NCBI RefSeq assembly: GCF_000157895.3
Contig: NC_022663.1
Coordinates: 3,162,001 to 3,226,000 of the forward strand
Reading direction: 5' to 3'
Length of the DNA: 64,000 nt
Source of the DNA: Mycobacterium kansasii ATCC 12478
Lineage (GTDB): Bacteria > Actinomycetota > Actinomycetes > Mycobacteriales > Mycobacteriaceae
Below, one piece after another: positions 44,728 through 52,826 of this stretch. Within the stretch, counting starts at the first letter, position 1, and every line of letters begins with the position of its first letter. The notes beneath the pieces are model-generated. The model was not told the DNA's origin. It made no database searches and saw only the letters and a program-made list of their open reading frames with translations. The position numbers and the translations under genes were made by a program.

Positions 44728-45759
44728 CTATTTCTTGGCTTCCTCGTCAGTCGGCAATACCACGATCCGGCGGGTCGATTTGGTAACCGTCGGTTTGCCG
44801 TCGCCAGTTTTCACGGGAACGCTGGGCGGTGCCGTCAAACGACCCTTGACCGGCTGACCATTGGGCACGCCCGGAGCAGTTACTCGCTTCTCAATCGGCT
44901 TGTCCTTACTTCCACCTTCGCCGGCGTGGCCGAGCGCGCCAGGCGGCACCATCGGCATCCCGGTGCCAGCCATCGACGTCGACCCAGGCGACGTACCGCC
45001 GGTCGGCGTTCCCGTCACCGCTTTGGATGGTGCCCCTGCGGGAGTCGTCGGCGGTGACGATGTTGGAACAGGTGGCGGACCCAGATACCCGGTAGGAGTC
45101 GTACCGCCACCACCACCGCCGCCGGAGCCCAGACCGCCGGCACCGCCGCCGGCTCCGCCGTCAAGGCCTGGTTCTTCGCCGACGCTGTCCACAAGCCGGG
45201 CCCCGTCAGCTGCATCCAATCCTTGGGCACCGTGCGATTGCTGAAGCGCACTCATTAGCGGCTGCATGGCACCCTGACCGGCTTGCATTGCCTGCTGTGG
45301 AAGTTGGGTGAGCGGTCCCAAGATGCCGCCGACCGCCCCTCCGACCGCGCCCGTAATGCCCGACACGACCTGTTGAATCATCTGGGTGGCGCCCTGGGCC
45401 CCCGCCTGGGAACCGACGCCTTGGAACTGCTGGGCCGCATCGGATTCATTCGTCTGGAACTTACGCCCGGCATCGGCAGCGTGCGCCCGGCGATCCAGGT
45501 CGTCCTGGGCGCTAGACGCCGCGTCGCCGAGGACTCCGAGATTGCCGGCGGCGGCGAGTGCTGATTGACCCTGGTCGGCGGGTGCGGGTCCGGGTGGCGG
45601 AACGATATTCGGCTCTACCGGCGGCGATAGCGGTCCATAAAGTACCTGCTGGAGGATTTCCGGTGTGACCTTGATCGGAACTCCGCTGGGGCTGGGCGGA
45701 ATCGCCGGAACTCCGGGACCTGGGAAGGGGAACGGGAACGGATTCTGATCTCCGGTCAT
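44728..45759 (-). CDS. Gly/Pro-rich ESX-associated protein (Rv3897c/Rv3898c region)
   Basis: Protein of 343 residues. It has a Pro-rich head (NPFPFPFPGPGVPAIPP), a helical middle (residues ~60-180, with SDAAQQFQGVGSQAGAQ and an Ala/Gly/Gln segment of PPE/EspB style), a Gly-rich stretch and a basic end (TKSTRRIVVLPTDEEAKK). No enzyme motif. From length and position it probably covers what is annotated as Rv3897c plus Rv3898c in H37Rv. It follows the EspK-like gene with a 227-bp gap. A secreted substrate is a reasonable guess, made from composition and context only. Confidence 0.75.
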   Translation of the reverse strand: MTGDQNPFPFPFPGPGVPAIPPSPSGVPIKVTPEILQQVLYGPLSPPVEPNIVPPPGPAPADQGQSALAAAGNLGVLGDAASSAQDDLDRRAHAADAGRKFQTNESDAAQQFQGVGSQAGAQGATQMIQQVVSGITGAVGGAVGGILGPLTQLPQQAMQAGQGAMQPLMSALQQSHGAQGLDAADGARLVDSVGEEPGLDGGAGGGAGGLGSGGGGGGGTTPTGYLGPPPVPTSSPPTTPAGAPSKAVTGTPTGGTSPGSTSMAGTGMPMVPPGALGHAGEGGSKDKPIEKRVTAPGVPNGQPVKGRLTAPPSVPVKTGDGKPTVTKSTRRIVVLPTDEEAKK

Positions 45760-45986
45760 GCTTCACCCCAAACCTTCACCTGTGTAGACCTGCGGCCCGC
45801 TTCTTGGCGGCTCGATCGCGTGTCGCTGTACGCAGCATCATCATTTTGTCACAGCACGGCCTGGCCGGTATTCATGTCAGGGCCGGCGAGCTGTCCACGA
45901 TCAGTAGTCCCGTGCGCCTTGACCCCTCGGACAGCCGTTTCTGGCTCCTTCCGGCAGGGTTGGCGGTACAGCGTATCGACGACCGT

Positions 45987-48158
45987 TCACGCCGCAAACC
46001 CGCTTGAACCCCCGCGGCGACAAATCACCGCGTACCAGGCCATGTGATAGTTCGCGAGATACTCATGGCCGTCGATCAGCGCATCGATTGCTGCCATGAG
46101 CATCCAATCGCCAACAGCGGATAGGTCCTGATTGGGATATGCGTCGAGCACCGACTCTTGAATCGCGGCGATGCGATCCCGCAGCATCTTCGTCTCGTTT
46201 TCAAGGACGCCGGTTCTCCGTACCGCAGGCGCCGCGATGGCCTGCGCTATGCGCGGTAGGCCGTCGCGGCGGCGCACAGCTTCGACCAACGTCGGGCCGA
46301 GTTCATCGACTTTTGGTGCAGCCGAGCGAGCTGCCCGATCACCGGTCAACGCTGGCGCGTCGGGGCCAGGCTCTGCAACGTAGGCATTGGGCTCGTGAGC
46401 CGCCGCGGTCACCACGGCTCCCAACAAATCGACCACGCTGGCATCTCGGCGTCGGGCCGTCGGCTCGAGAAGTGTGACGTTGGCGGTCAATCGGACGTGG
46501 GGTGGAATCCACCCGCCGGCCAGATCAGTGACCAGCAATGTGGTTGAGCCGTCGTCACGCAGCCCAGCCGCCCACGACAGTCGCGATTCCTGACGAGCCA
46601 CCGCATCCACGATTCGCTGCAGCCGCTGCTGCTCGACGGCCCGAGTAGTCACCACGCCAACCGTCGCGCCGGTAGCGGCCGACACTGCCGACGCACCCGT
46701 CATGGCCGACGAGTTTGCAGTCTGCCCACTCGCTATCGACGCCGCTGAGCGCTCCACCGGAGAAACTAGGGGGCCACCCGCAGACGGAGACGACGACACA
46801 GACGGTGCTACCGCCGCACCGGAGACCGGTCCCGCCGGAATCGAGGGCACGGCCGGGGGCGCTACGACCGGAGGCCGTAGGTCTGCGCCGTATGCCGGCA
46901 GTGGTCCGGCCGCCACAGCCGGACCGCTTACCGCGGGTGCAGCGGGTATCGGCGCGCCGGTTACTACCGCCGGTGTCACCGACGCTGTGCCGCTATCGCC
47001 GGTTGACATCACGGGAGGGCCGGCGGGGGTTGCGGCGGCGTCGACAGCAGGGTGTATTGCGGCCGATTCGATACCGACCGCGGCCATGGTCGGTGCGGCT
47101 ACCGTCGGCGGTGTTAGAGGCGCAGGCGTTTGCGCAGGCGAGGCCGAGCCCGGATCCATCGCATGCATCGCCCCGGCCGACAATGACTGCGCGCCGGCCG
47201 CAGCCGGCTGTCCCGTCATCATTCCGGTGGCGACCGATTGCCCTAACGACGCGGGCGATATGCCTTGCCCCGCGGTCGTGGGCGATAGTCCTCCACCCGG
47301 CATCGTTGGCGCTGGCATCCCGGTGCCAATAACCGGCGGTGGAGCAGGAGCCGGGCCCGTGGGGGGTGGTCCTGCGGGTACCGGTACTCCGCTGCCACTC
47401 CAACTCGAATTACCAGTCCTTGGCGGCGAAGCTTGCGGGTTCGCCGCCTGTCCGCCGCTCCCGGTGAAGCTGCCCCCACCCGCCGTTTGCTGCGGCGCCG
47501 GTCCGTCAGCGTTCTGGAAATTCTCCGCATTGCCGCCACGCGCACCCGGACCAGTTGTGGCGGAATCCAAGTCGGTCCCAGCGATAGTGCGCGGAGGTGA
47601 AGCGTCGTCGACGTTGAACCCGTGTTCGCGAGCCCAAGCTCGTGCGTCAGCTCCAATGCCTTCGGCATCAAGGATCTTTTGCATGGCAGCAACGATCTTA
47701 TCGACAGAATCGCGGGAGGCGTTCGCCGCGTCCGCGTTACAGCGGGCTTGGATCACCTCGATTTCGGCTAATTGCTCAGGCACTGGCTTTTTCGATGCAA
47801 GAACGTCATCGATATCTTTGTTGCCAGTGTTTGCGATGTCCGAGAGGCGGCTGCGTAGATAGTCGATGGCATCAGCACCCGAATTAAACGCATCCGCCTT
47901 CTTTTGGTATTTCTCAGCTTTGTCTAACTCGGACGTTTCGCCTTCGAAATACCGAGCTATGAGGTCCTCGGCCGTTTTCCCCTGGTTCCGACACAGGAGC
48001 TCGCGTTGATTACGCAAACTTTGAGCAAGTTCTTGCTTTTGAGTCATCCACGCGATCCAGTGTTGAGCGGCGGCGCGGAGGATCGTTGCGGATGCCGGCC
48101 ACCATGGCCCAATTAGCGCCGCCGTCCACTTGCCGGGTGGCAGATCACCCGCCACCAT
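45987..48158 (-). CDS. Large EspK-like protein (Rv3899c/Rv3900c as one gene)
   Basis: Protein of 723 residues from the ATG at 48158 (MVAGDLPPGKW), with AGAGGT upstream. Residues 1-170 are helical and Trp-containing (WTAALIGPWWP), 180-480 are Pro/Ala/Gly/Thr low complexity, and the last ~230 residues are a globular domain (RLQRIVDAVARQ, LLVTDLAGGWIPPHVRLTANV, YLANYHMAWYAVICRRGG). That domain resembles the end of EspK (WVTAVTTDG..VVANSYGLAYIPDHVQLPANV). In H37Rv this stretch is annotated as two shorter genes, so this looks like the undivided form. It overlaps the next upstream gene by 14 bp. Confidence 0.8.
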   Translation of the reverse strand: MVAGDLPPGKWTAALIGPWWPASATILRAAAQHWIAWMTQKQELAQSLRNQRELLCRNQGKTAEDLIARYFEGETSELDKAEKYQKKADAFNSGADAIDYLRSRLSDIANTGNKDIDDVLASKKPVPEQLAEIEVIQARCNADAANASRDSVDKIVAAMQKILDAEGIGADARAWAREHGFNVDDASPPRTIAGTDLDSATTGPGARGGNAENFQNADGPAPQQTAGGGSFTGSGGQAANPQASPPRTGNSSWSGSGVPVPAGPPPTGPAPAPPPVIGTGMPAPTMPGGGLSPTTAGQGISPASLGQSVATGMMTGQPAAAGAQSLSAGAMHAMDPGSASPAQTPAPLTPPTVAAPTMAAVGIESAAIHPAVDAAATPAGPPVMSTGDSGTASVTPAVVTGAPIPAAPAVSGPAVAAGPLPAYGADLRPPVVAPPAVPSIPAGPVSGAAVAPSVSSSPSAGGPLVSPVERSAASIASGQTANSSAMTGASAVSAATGATVGVVTTRAVEQQRLQRIVDAVARQESRLSWAAGLRDDGSTTLLVTDLAGGWIPPHVRLTANVTLLEPTARRRDASVVDLLGAVVTAAAHEPNAYVAEPGPDAPALTGDRAARSAAPKVDELGPTLVEAVRRRDGLPRIAQAIAAPAVRRTGVLENETKMLRDRIAAIQESVLDAYPNQDLSAVGDWMLMAAIDALIDGHEYLANYHMAWYAVICRRGGSSGFAA

Positions 48159-48687
48159 CCGCACACACCTCTTTCATAGTCGCTTCCCTGGCGTTGACGT
48201 CGGCCAGCGCAGCCCGATACTCGGCTTCAGTGAAGGCGTCGCTACTACTCTTCGCCGTGAGCGTGCGGTATGCCGCCGCTAGCGCCCGCGCGGCGTTGCG
48301 ATGTCTTGCATCGAGGGCGAGGTCGCCGTCTGCGTTGTCAAGCATGGCGGCCGCATTGGTAAGTGCGATGCGGGCCAACGCCGGGTTATTGCCGTTCGTG
48401 TCGACCCCAACGGCTCGGGCTGCCAGCTTGTATGTGTCGCACAGCTGCTGTTGAGCAGCGGCAGTCTCGGCGGCAGTGTAAGTAGGCACCGCACCCGTCG
48501 GCGGCGGTGGTGCGGGCTTCGGACCACCTAATGCCACGATCAGCGCTGCGACCGCCACCAAAGTAGCAAGTGCAGCCAAGACAAGAGGGGGCCAAGTGCG
48601 CGCGGGCCGCAGGGGCGAAGGTGGCGTGGTCACGTCGCCGATCGTATCGCCAGTCATCAGTTGCCCGCTTAATGGTCGGAGTGCCAT
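48145..48687 (-). CDS. Small single-pass membrane protein (Rv3901c type)
   Basis: Up to 180 residues; an internal ATG at 48654 (MTGDTIGDVTTPP) is an equally likely start and would give 169. One transmembrane helix follows a short basic head (LVLAALATLVAVAALIVALGG), then a Pro-rich spacer and an extracytoplasmic helical domain with one internal Cys (QQLCDTYKLAARAVG) and a C-terminal VCADGGG. It overlaps the EspK-like gene. A partial copy of its end survives in the decayed duplicate near 44000. Function unknown. Confidence 0.7.
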   Translation of the reverse strand: MALRPLSGQLMTGDTIGDVTTPPSPLRPARTWPPLVLAALATLVAVAALIVALGGPKPAPPPPTGAVPTYTAAETAAAQQQLCDTYKLAARAVGVDTNGNNPALARIALTNAAAMLDNADGDLALDARHRNAARALAAAYRTLTAKSSSDAFTEAEYRAALADVNAREATMKEVCADGGG

Positions 48688-48714
48688 CGTATTCTCTAAT
48701 GTGCATTTCTTACG

Positions 48715-49011
48715 TCAACGCATCAAGTACGTGTAGTAGTGCCCGATTGATGCGATGGCTTGCGGCGAAAGCTCAGGGTGCCTGTCGCGCATCACTGACT
48801 TAACGACTTCGCCGCCTTCAACTAATGTCCGTCCCGTCCAATCCACTTCGACCCTCATCGCTTGATCTAAGATCGCCCGTACCTGCGCTCGCGCGATTGG
48901 CGCAATAGCCGATCCAAAGTGCGAGTCAAATTCTTCGTCATTCTTCCCCGGATAATGTTTTAGATACAATTCAATCGCTCGGCTAATATCTATATCGCTC
49001 GCGGGTTCCAT
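48715..49011 (-). CDS. Candidate immunity protein for the adjacent CpnT-type toxin
   Basis: Predicted 98 residues from the ATG at 49011 (MEPASDIDISRAIELYL), with a strong AGGGAGG ribosome site 8 bases upstream and 19 bp after the toxin stop. Soluble and mostly helical with acidic patches (GKNDEEFDSHFG, IAPIARAQVRAILDQA). No family recognised. It occupies the place of the TNT immunity gene Rv3902c in M. tuberculosis but is much shorter and shows no likeness to it. Its base composition is low in GC, matching the toxin tip next to it. Confidence 0.6.
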   Translation of the reverse strand: MEPASDIDISRAIELYLKHYPGKNDEEFDSHFGSAIAPIARAQVRAILDQAMRVEVDWTGRTLVEGGEVVKSVMRDRHPELSPQAIASIGHYYTYLMR

Positions 49012-49030
49012 CTCGATAGCCTCCCTTATG

Positions 49031-51523
49031 CTAACGTTCAAATATTACTGTCGATAGCCCAGTATCTGGATCAATTTGAATTATCTTAGTTACATTGAGA
49101 TTGCCTATCAATCGAGGAATCTCAATGGTCTGCCAGACATTACCCGGCCGGAGGTTGCAGCCAACGATTGCAGTGACTGTCCCTGTGGCGTTATCAGCAT
49201 ATGCGGCAGATGCTTCCTCCCAGAACCTAACTGATTCTGGATCGAGTTCGTTCCACCTCGGTAGAGGTTTGAGCCCATTGTGCTCGAGTAACATTTCAAG
49301 CGTCGTACCATTTGCTTCGCCCGCGAAATGCTCCGCAATCCCCGAACCGTCCGGTCCGACTCCAACTCCGCTAACGTCCCGCCCGGACCAATAGAATGCT
49401 TTGTCAGCCTCTGACCTCGTCAGATCGCGCAGCTCTTCATAAGAAGGCAGACTTCCCGGCGGATAGTAATCGCTATCGACTGAAGACGTATCAATGTCAT
49501 CGGTGAGTTGATTCGAAAGCTGATGTTCGCCCGACGGCTTCCTGTGTTGATCTGATGTTTCGTCGCCGCTGTTGCGTGCGGCTTCGGAGGGGTGTTCGCC
49601 CGCGCTAGAGGTGGGCGGAGATTCCTCTATTCCAGGTTGTGAGCCGGGGTTAGTTTCGTGTGCGGCAGTTGAGGAAGACGGCTTCGAATGGTCGGCCAGA
49701 TCGCCGCCGCCGGTCGCGCCATCGCCTCCCGACGGGTGGACCTTGTTCACCGGCACCCATGATTCGGTCCCACGCTTACCGGCCGGCGTGGAGCCCGGTC
49801 CCCGTCCGTTCGACGGGGGGGACGCCTCGGCCGGAATCGGCTGGTGTTGGTGTTCAGCGGGTAGCGCTGGCTCGGCGGGACAACTGGACGACACAGGCCT
49901 CCGACCCGTTGCACTTTCATCCGCCTGGGAACGATTTGGCGTTACGTTCTCGCCCGATGCAGGTTTGGTCGACTCTCCGGTTGCTGGCTTGTTTTCGACT
50001 GGTGTCTTGGATTCGGTGGGGCTCTTAGGTAGCGGACTGTCTCCGGACCCAGGCTTTGGCTGCGGCCCAGGTGTCGGGCTTCCGGATTGCGGCTGTTGAT
50101 CTGTTGGCGGCGAAGTCCGTTCGGGCGGTCCAGCTTTGGGCTCAGCGCTTGTAGGCGCCTGGGCAGGATTCGGGGCGCCGGGGGCGGAGCGTCCGAACAA
50201 CCGCTCCCTGAGCGCTTTCAGCCTATTGGCCATGTCAGTTAGCTGGTCCGCCTTCGCGGACGGCCCCTTGGCGACAACGTCCATCGCGACGTCGGCTTCT
50301 AATTCTCCATAGGCTTCTGCGGGGTTCCTTGCCCAATCATCCCAGTGAACAGTGTCTTTAAGGGTCTGCTTCCAGGACTCCAAGACTCCGGGCGCGTGGT
50401 CGCCTCCCAAACCAACCAGCGGCGCCAACTCCTCCAGCGCACCTTCGGCAGTGCGGCCAAAGCCAACGGGGTCGACTACAGCTCGGATCTCGTTATAGTT
50501 CCAGACTGCTTCGCCCAGTCCCCGAGCGATCTTGCCCATGCCTTTGAACCGCTGCCCGGTGAAGTTGAGCAACCAACCCACGGGATTGCCATGCAAGAAC
50601 TGATTCCATTCCCTGGCCGCGTGGCGGCCCATCGTGGTGATCGTCTCCTTCGCCTGGGCGAGCGCAGTGCCGACCTCATTGCCCAATGCATCGACTTCGG
50701 CGCTGAAATTGTCGACCACCATTGCGATGTCATGAGCGATACGTGCGATCTCGTCTTCGTCCTCGTCGGTCAGAAATTCCCAGACCTCTTTGATCCCGGT
50801 CAGCGGATCACAGATGCGGGATAGCAAGTCCAGGATTGCCGCATGCACCGAATCGATATGTGCCGCATACTTTTCCAGCCCAGTCGCGATCGTCTGACAC
50901 TGCCCCACGATGGCGGTGGTGCTGGAATAGGCATCAGAAAATGCTTCCTCGATGAGCCCTGCTTCCGGTAGCTGTTGAGCGCGAATAGCAGCCATCGGCC
51001 CAGCGGTCGCGTGGATTTCTGCCACCGCGAACTGGGCGCCCGCGTTACGCCATGCCGCGGCCGCAGCACGCAATTTCCCCGAATCCCCGTTGGGCCAAAT
51101 CATCCCGATGTAAGGAGCCACCCAGCCCCAACCCGGCGGGGCGCTATCACCGTTACCAATCGCCGACGGTGCCGACGCCGCAGCGACACAGCTCGTCGAT
51201 TTCGGCACCGGTAGCGACGCGGCCCGGCCGGCGACATCCGACATCGCCTCGGCCAAGGAATAATTGTGCGCGGTCATCCGCACGCCATCGCCGAGATTGG
51301 ACAACCCATTGCGCGTGACGGCCATCGCCTGCAATACCGTCGCCGCCGTCTGATCGTAGGCACGTCCGAACTGCGCACCGGCTGGATCATCACCAGCCAT
51401 CCCCGCTAAGCCGCCCAGCGCGCTGGTCAGCGTCGAGGTCACCGACCCCAAATTCTCACCGGCAGCCACCACCGCCGCGCCCGAGCTATCCAAAGCCGTG
51501 GGATCCACGGTCAACGGTGCCAT
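49031..51523 (-). CDS. CpnT homologue with a replaced C-terminal toxin domain
   Basis: Protein of 830 residues. Residues ~1-430 match the N-terminal channel/ESX part of CpnT (Rv3903c): MAPLTVDPTALDSSGAA, YSLAEAMSD (YxxxE), GWGWVAPYIGMIWPNGDS, WEFLTDEDEDEI. About 440-680 is a Pro/Ser/Thr linker. The last ~145 residues do not match TNT (no PPNNGAVPG region). They show FYWSG (Trp712), GTTLE (Glu743), RFW (Trp768) and TIEIPRL (Glu801), the order of catalytic-site residues in ADP-ribosyl cyclase/CD38 enzymes, so NAD consumption is predicted. Preceded by esxF and esxE (4 bp gap), the usual export partners. Confidence 0.85.
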   Translation of the reverse strand: MAPLTVDPTALDSSGAAVVAAGENLGSVTSTLTSALGGLAGMAGDDPAGAQFGRAYDQTAATVLQAMAVTRNGLSNLGDGVRMTAHNYSLAEAMSDVAGRAASLPVPKSTSCVAAASAPSAIGNGDSAPPGWGWVAPYIGMIWPNGDSGKLRAAAAAWRNAGAQFAVAEIHATAGPMAAIRAQQLPEAGLIEEAFSDAYSSTTAIVGQCQTIATGLEKYAAHIDSVHAAILDLLSRICDPLTGIKEVWEFLTDEDEDEIARIAHDIAMVVDNFSAEVDALGNEVGTALAQAKETITTMGRHAAREWNQFLHGNPVGWLLNFTGQRFKGMGKIARGLGEAVWNYNEIRAVVDPVGFGRTAEGALEELAPLVGLGGDHAPGVLESWKQTLKDTVHWDDWARNPAEAYGELEADVAMDVVAKGPSAKADQLTDMANRLKALRERLFGRSAPGAPNPAQAPTSAEPKAGPPERTSPPTDQQPQSGSPTPGPQPKPGSGDSPLPKSPTESKTPVENKPATGESTKPASGENVTPNRSQADESATGRRPVSSSCPAEPALPAEHQHQPIPAEASPPSNGRGPGSTPAGKRGTESWVPVNKVHPSGGDGATGGGDLADHSKPSSSTAAHETNPGSQPGIEESPPTSSAGEHPSEAARNSGDETSDQHRKPSGEHQLSNQLTDDIDTSSVDSDYYPPGSLPSYEELRDLTRSEADKAFYWSGRDVSGVGVGPDGSGIAEHFAGEANGTTLEMLLEHNGLKPLPRWNELDPESVRFWEEASAAYADNATGTVTAIVGCNLRPGNVWQTIEIPRLIGNLNVTKIIQIDPDTGLSTVIFER

Positions 51524-51527
51524 CAGC

Positions 51528-51830
51528 TCACGACCACATGGTGAAATTCGTCGACATCGCGCCGGTGTAATTGGCCTTCGCGCTGTGCCCAGCTGCCTTC
51601 AACTGAGCCAACGCCTGGCGCATCATGGCTTCACCGAGAGCCCAATGCCGGTGCGCCTCAGCATGAGCCGCCGCACCCTCCCCGGTCCACGTCACATGCA
51701 AACGGGTCACGAGCGCCTCGATTTCGGCGAGCATGCTCTCGGCATGACGGCCGAACTCAGCCATCCGCTCCACCGCGTCAGCCAACGCGGCCGGATCCAC
51801 CCGAAACGGCTCAGCCACCGCCGACCTCAC
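51528..51830 (-). CDS. esxE: EsxE, WXG100 partner for CpnT-type toxin
   Basis: Protein of 100 residues with WTG turn (LHVTWTGEGAAAHAEAHRHW) and end NYTGAMSTNFTMWS, matching M. tuberculosis EsxE (Rv3904c). The annotated H37Rv form begins about 10 residues later, so a downstream start is possible. It overlaps esxF by 20 bp and ends 4 bp before the toxin gene. EsxE-EsxF are known to be needed for CpnT export and toxin trafficking. Confidence 0.92.
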   Translation of the reverse strand: MRSAVAEPFRVDPAALADAVERMAEFGRHAESMLAEIEALVTRLHVTWTGEGAAAHAEAHRHWALGEAMMRQALAQLKAAGHSAKANYTGAMSTNFTMWS

Positions 51831-52122
51831 GCATTGCCTGCGCGGAGGCGGACTCCTTTTGCTGGTAACCGGCTCCGGCTTCCGCTATCGCCTCGGCCAA
51901 GATGGTCAACCCCAGATGCACCTCGCCGGCCCCGCGATGCCACAACTCCCACGCCGACCCGTAAGAGCTGCCCGACGCGCCACGCCATCCGCCCAGCATC
52001 TCGCCTACCTGAGAATCAAGCTCGGCCAACTGAGCTGCAAGATGCTCGGCCGCGCCGCGCAACGACTCGGCGAAACCCTGCATCACCACAGGGTCTACTC
52101 GCAGCGTGTCACCAGCGTCCAT
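51811..52122 (-). CDS. esxF: EsxF, WXG100 partner for CpnT-type toxin
   Basis: Protein of 103 residues, identical in length to Rv3905c, with WRG turn (MLGGWRGASGSSYGSAWELW) and YQQKE near the end, a YxxxD/E secretion motif. First gene of the esxF-esxE-toxin-immunity unit. The 221 bp upstream separate it from the decayed immunity gene and should hold the promoter, though no clear -10 was identified. Confidence 0.93.
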   Translation of the reverse strand: MDAGDTLRVDPVVMQGFAESLRGAAEHLAAQLAELDSQVGEMLGGWRGASGSSYGSAWELWHRGAGEVHLGLTILAEAIAEAGAGYQQKESASAQAMREVGGG

Positions 52123-52343
52123 GGCGGCAAAATAACAACATCAGCACGGTGCCACAATTCAGCCGGCGCCTACGACTGACGGAGTGAGGTACGACACCAA
52201 AGGTGGCGGTAGCGCGCCGCCCGTCGGTCCTGTCGACCGTCATCAGGCATCGCTAGACCGGCTCAACCCGACGAAACCCCTGGCTTTGCCGATACGGTTC
52301 CATCAAATGGCATGCCCTACAACACATTGCGACTCGCTCCTCG

Positions 52344-52594
52344 TTACCCGCGTGCTTCGTATGTGATAGGGGTGCCATCCCTCGGTACCTTCACCGGCAC
52401 ATTCCCGGCCAAGGCAGCAGAAATATCTCCATGTACGACGAACGCGACCGCCTCGTATGGAAAGTGCCATGCGTCTTCGGTTTCCACGATCGCCGAATCG
52501 ACGATCATCAGCTCGCCCAGCCGCTCTGCTTCCGCCATGTGTTAATCGCCTCGACAGCACGCATGCGAGCGCTTTTCAGGTCCATTTCATTCAT
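52344..52594 (-). pseudogene. Broken Imm35/YrhB-like immunity gene
   Basis: Start region MNEMDLKSARMRAVEAINTW is in one frame (from 52594, or 52585 for MDLKS). The rest, AERLGELMIVDSAIVETEDAWHF to ALAGNVPVKVPRDGTPITYE, is in another, ending at 52344. Joined, it has the size and pattern of the Imm35/YrhB immunity family (hydrophobic VD..IVE..AW, then ALAGN.P..V.RDG). The switch is near 52541. An ATG at 52538 gives an intact 64-codon product that lacks the first helix. It lies downstream of a toxin head, as an immunity gene should. Confidence 0.55.
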
Positions 52595-52826
52595 CGATAC
52601 CTCGAAGCGATTCCGACCCGTCATCAAAGTAGTGGGAATGGTCGTAGACCCCGCCACGTCGAAGGCCGCGCTGGACTCAGCGGTACAGCGGCCCGCATCA
52701 TGAAATGCCTGGGCTAAAACGGAAATCTGTGCGGGGCCGCCCACTTTGGAGGCTGGAGTCAATCGCCCAGGGATCACCGCCGGCCTCGCCGACCAATAAC
52801 GGAATGCTTATGTAGCGGAGCTGCAT
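52595..52826 (-). pseudogene. Toxin N-terminal fragment (Rv0026 type), frameshifted and deleted
   Basis: Starts MQLRYISIPLLVGEAGGDPWAIDSSLQSGRP at 52826, overlapping the DUF2563 gene by 19 bp. An extra C in the run at about 52733-52736 shifts the frame; in the next frame it continues PAQISVLAQAFHDAGRCTAESSAAFDVAG. It then passes without the rest of the toxin into STTIPTTLMTGRNRFEVS and the immunity gene. So only the first ~55 residues and perhaps the last ~20 of the toxin remain. Sister of the remnant at 35925-36379. Confidence 0.65.

Noticed and set aside
49031..51523. Calling the toxin gene ordinary CpnT with TNT
   Set aside because: The N-terminal half fits, but the C-terminal NAD glycohydrolase TNT is absent, so the name cpnT was not given as symbol.
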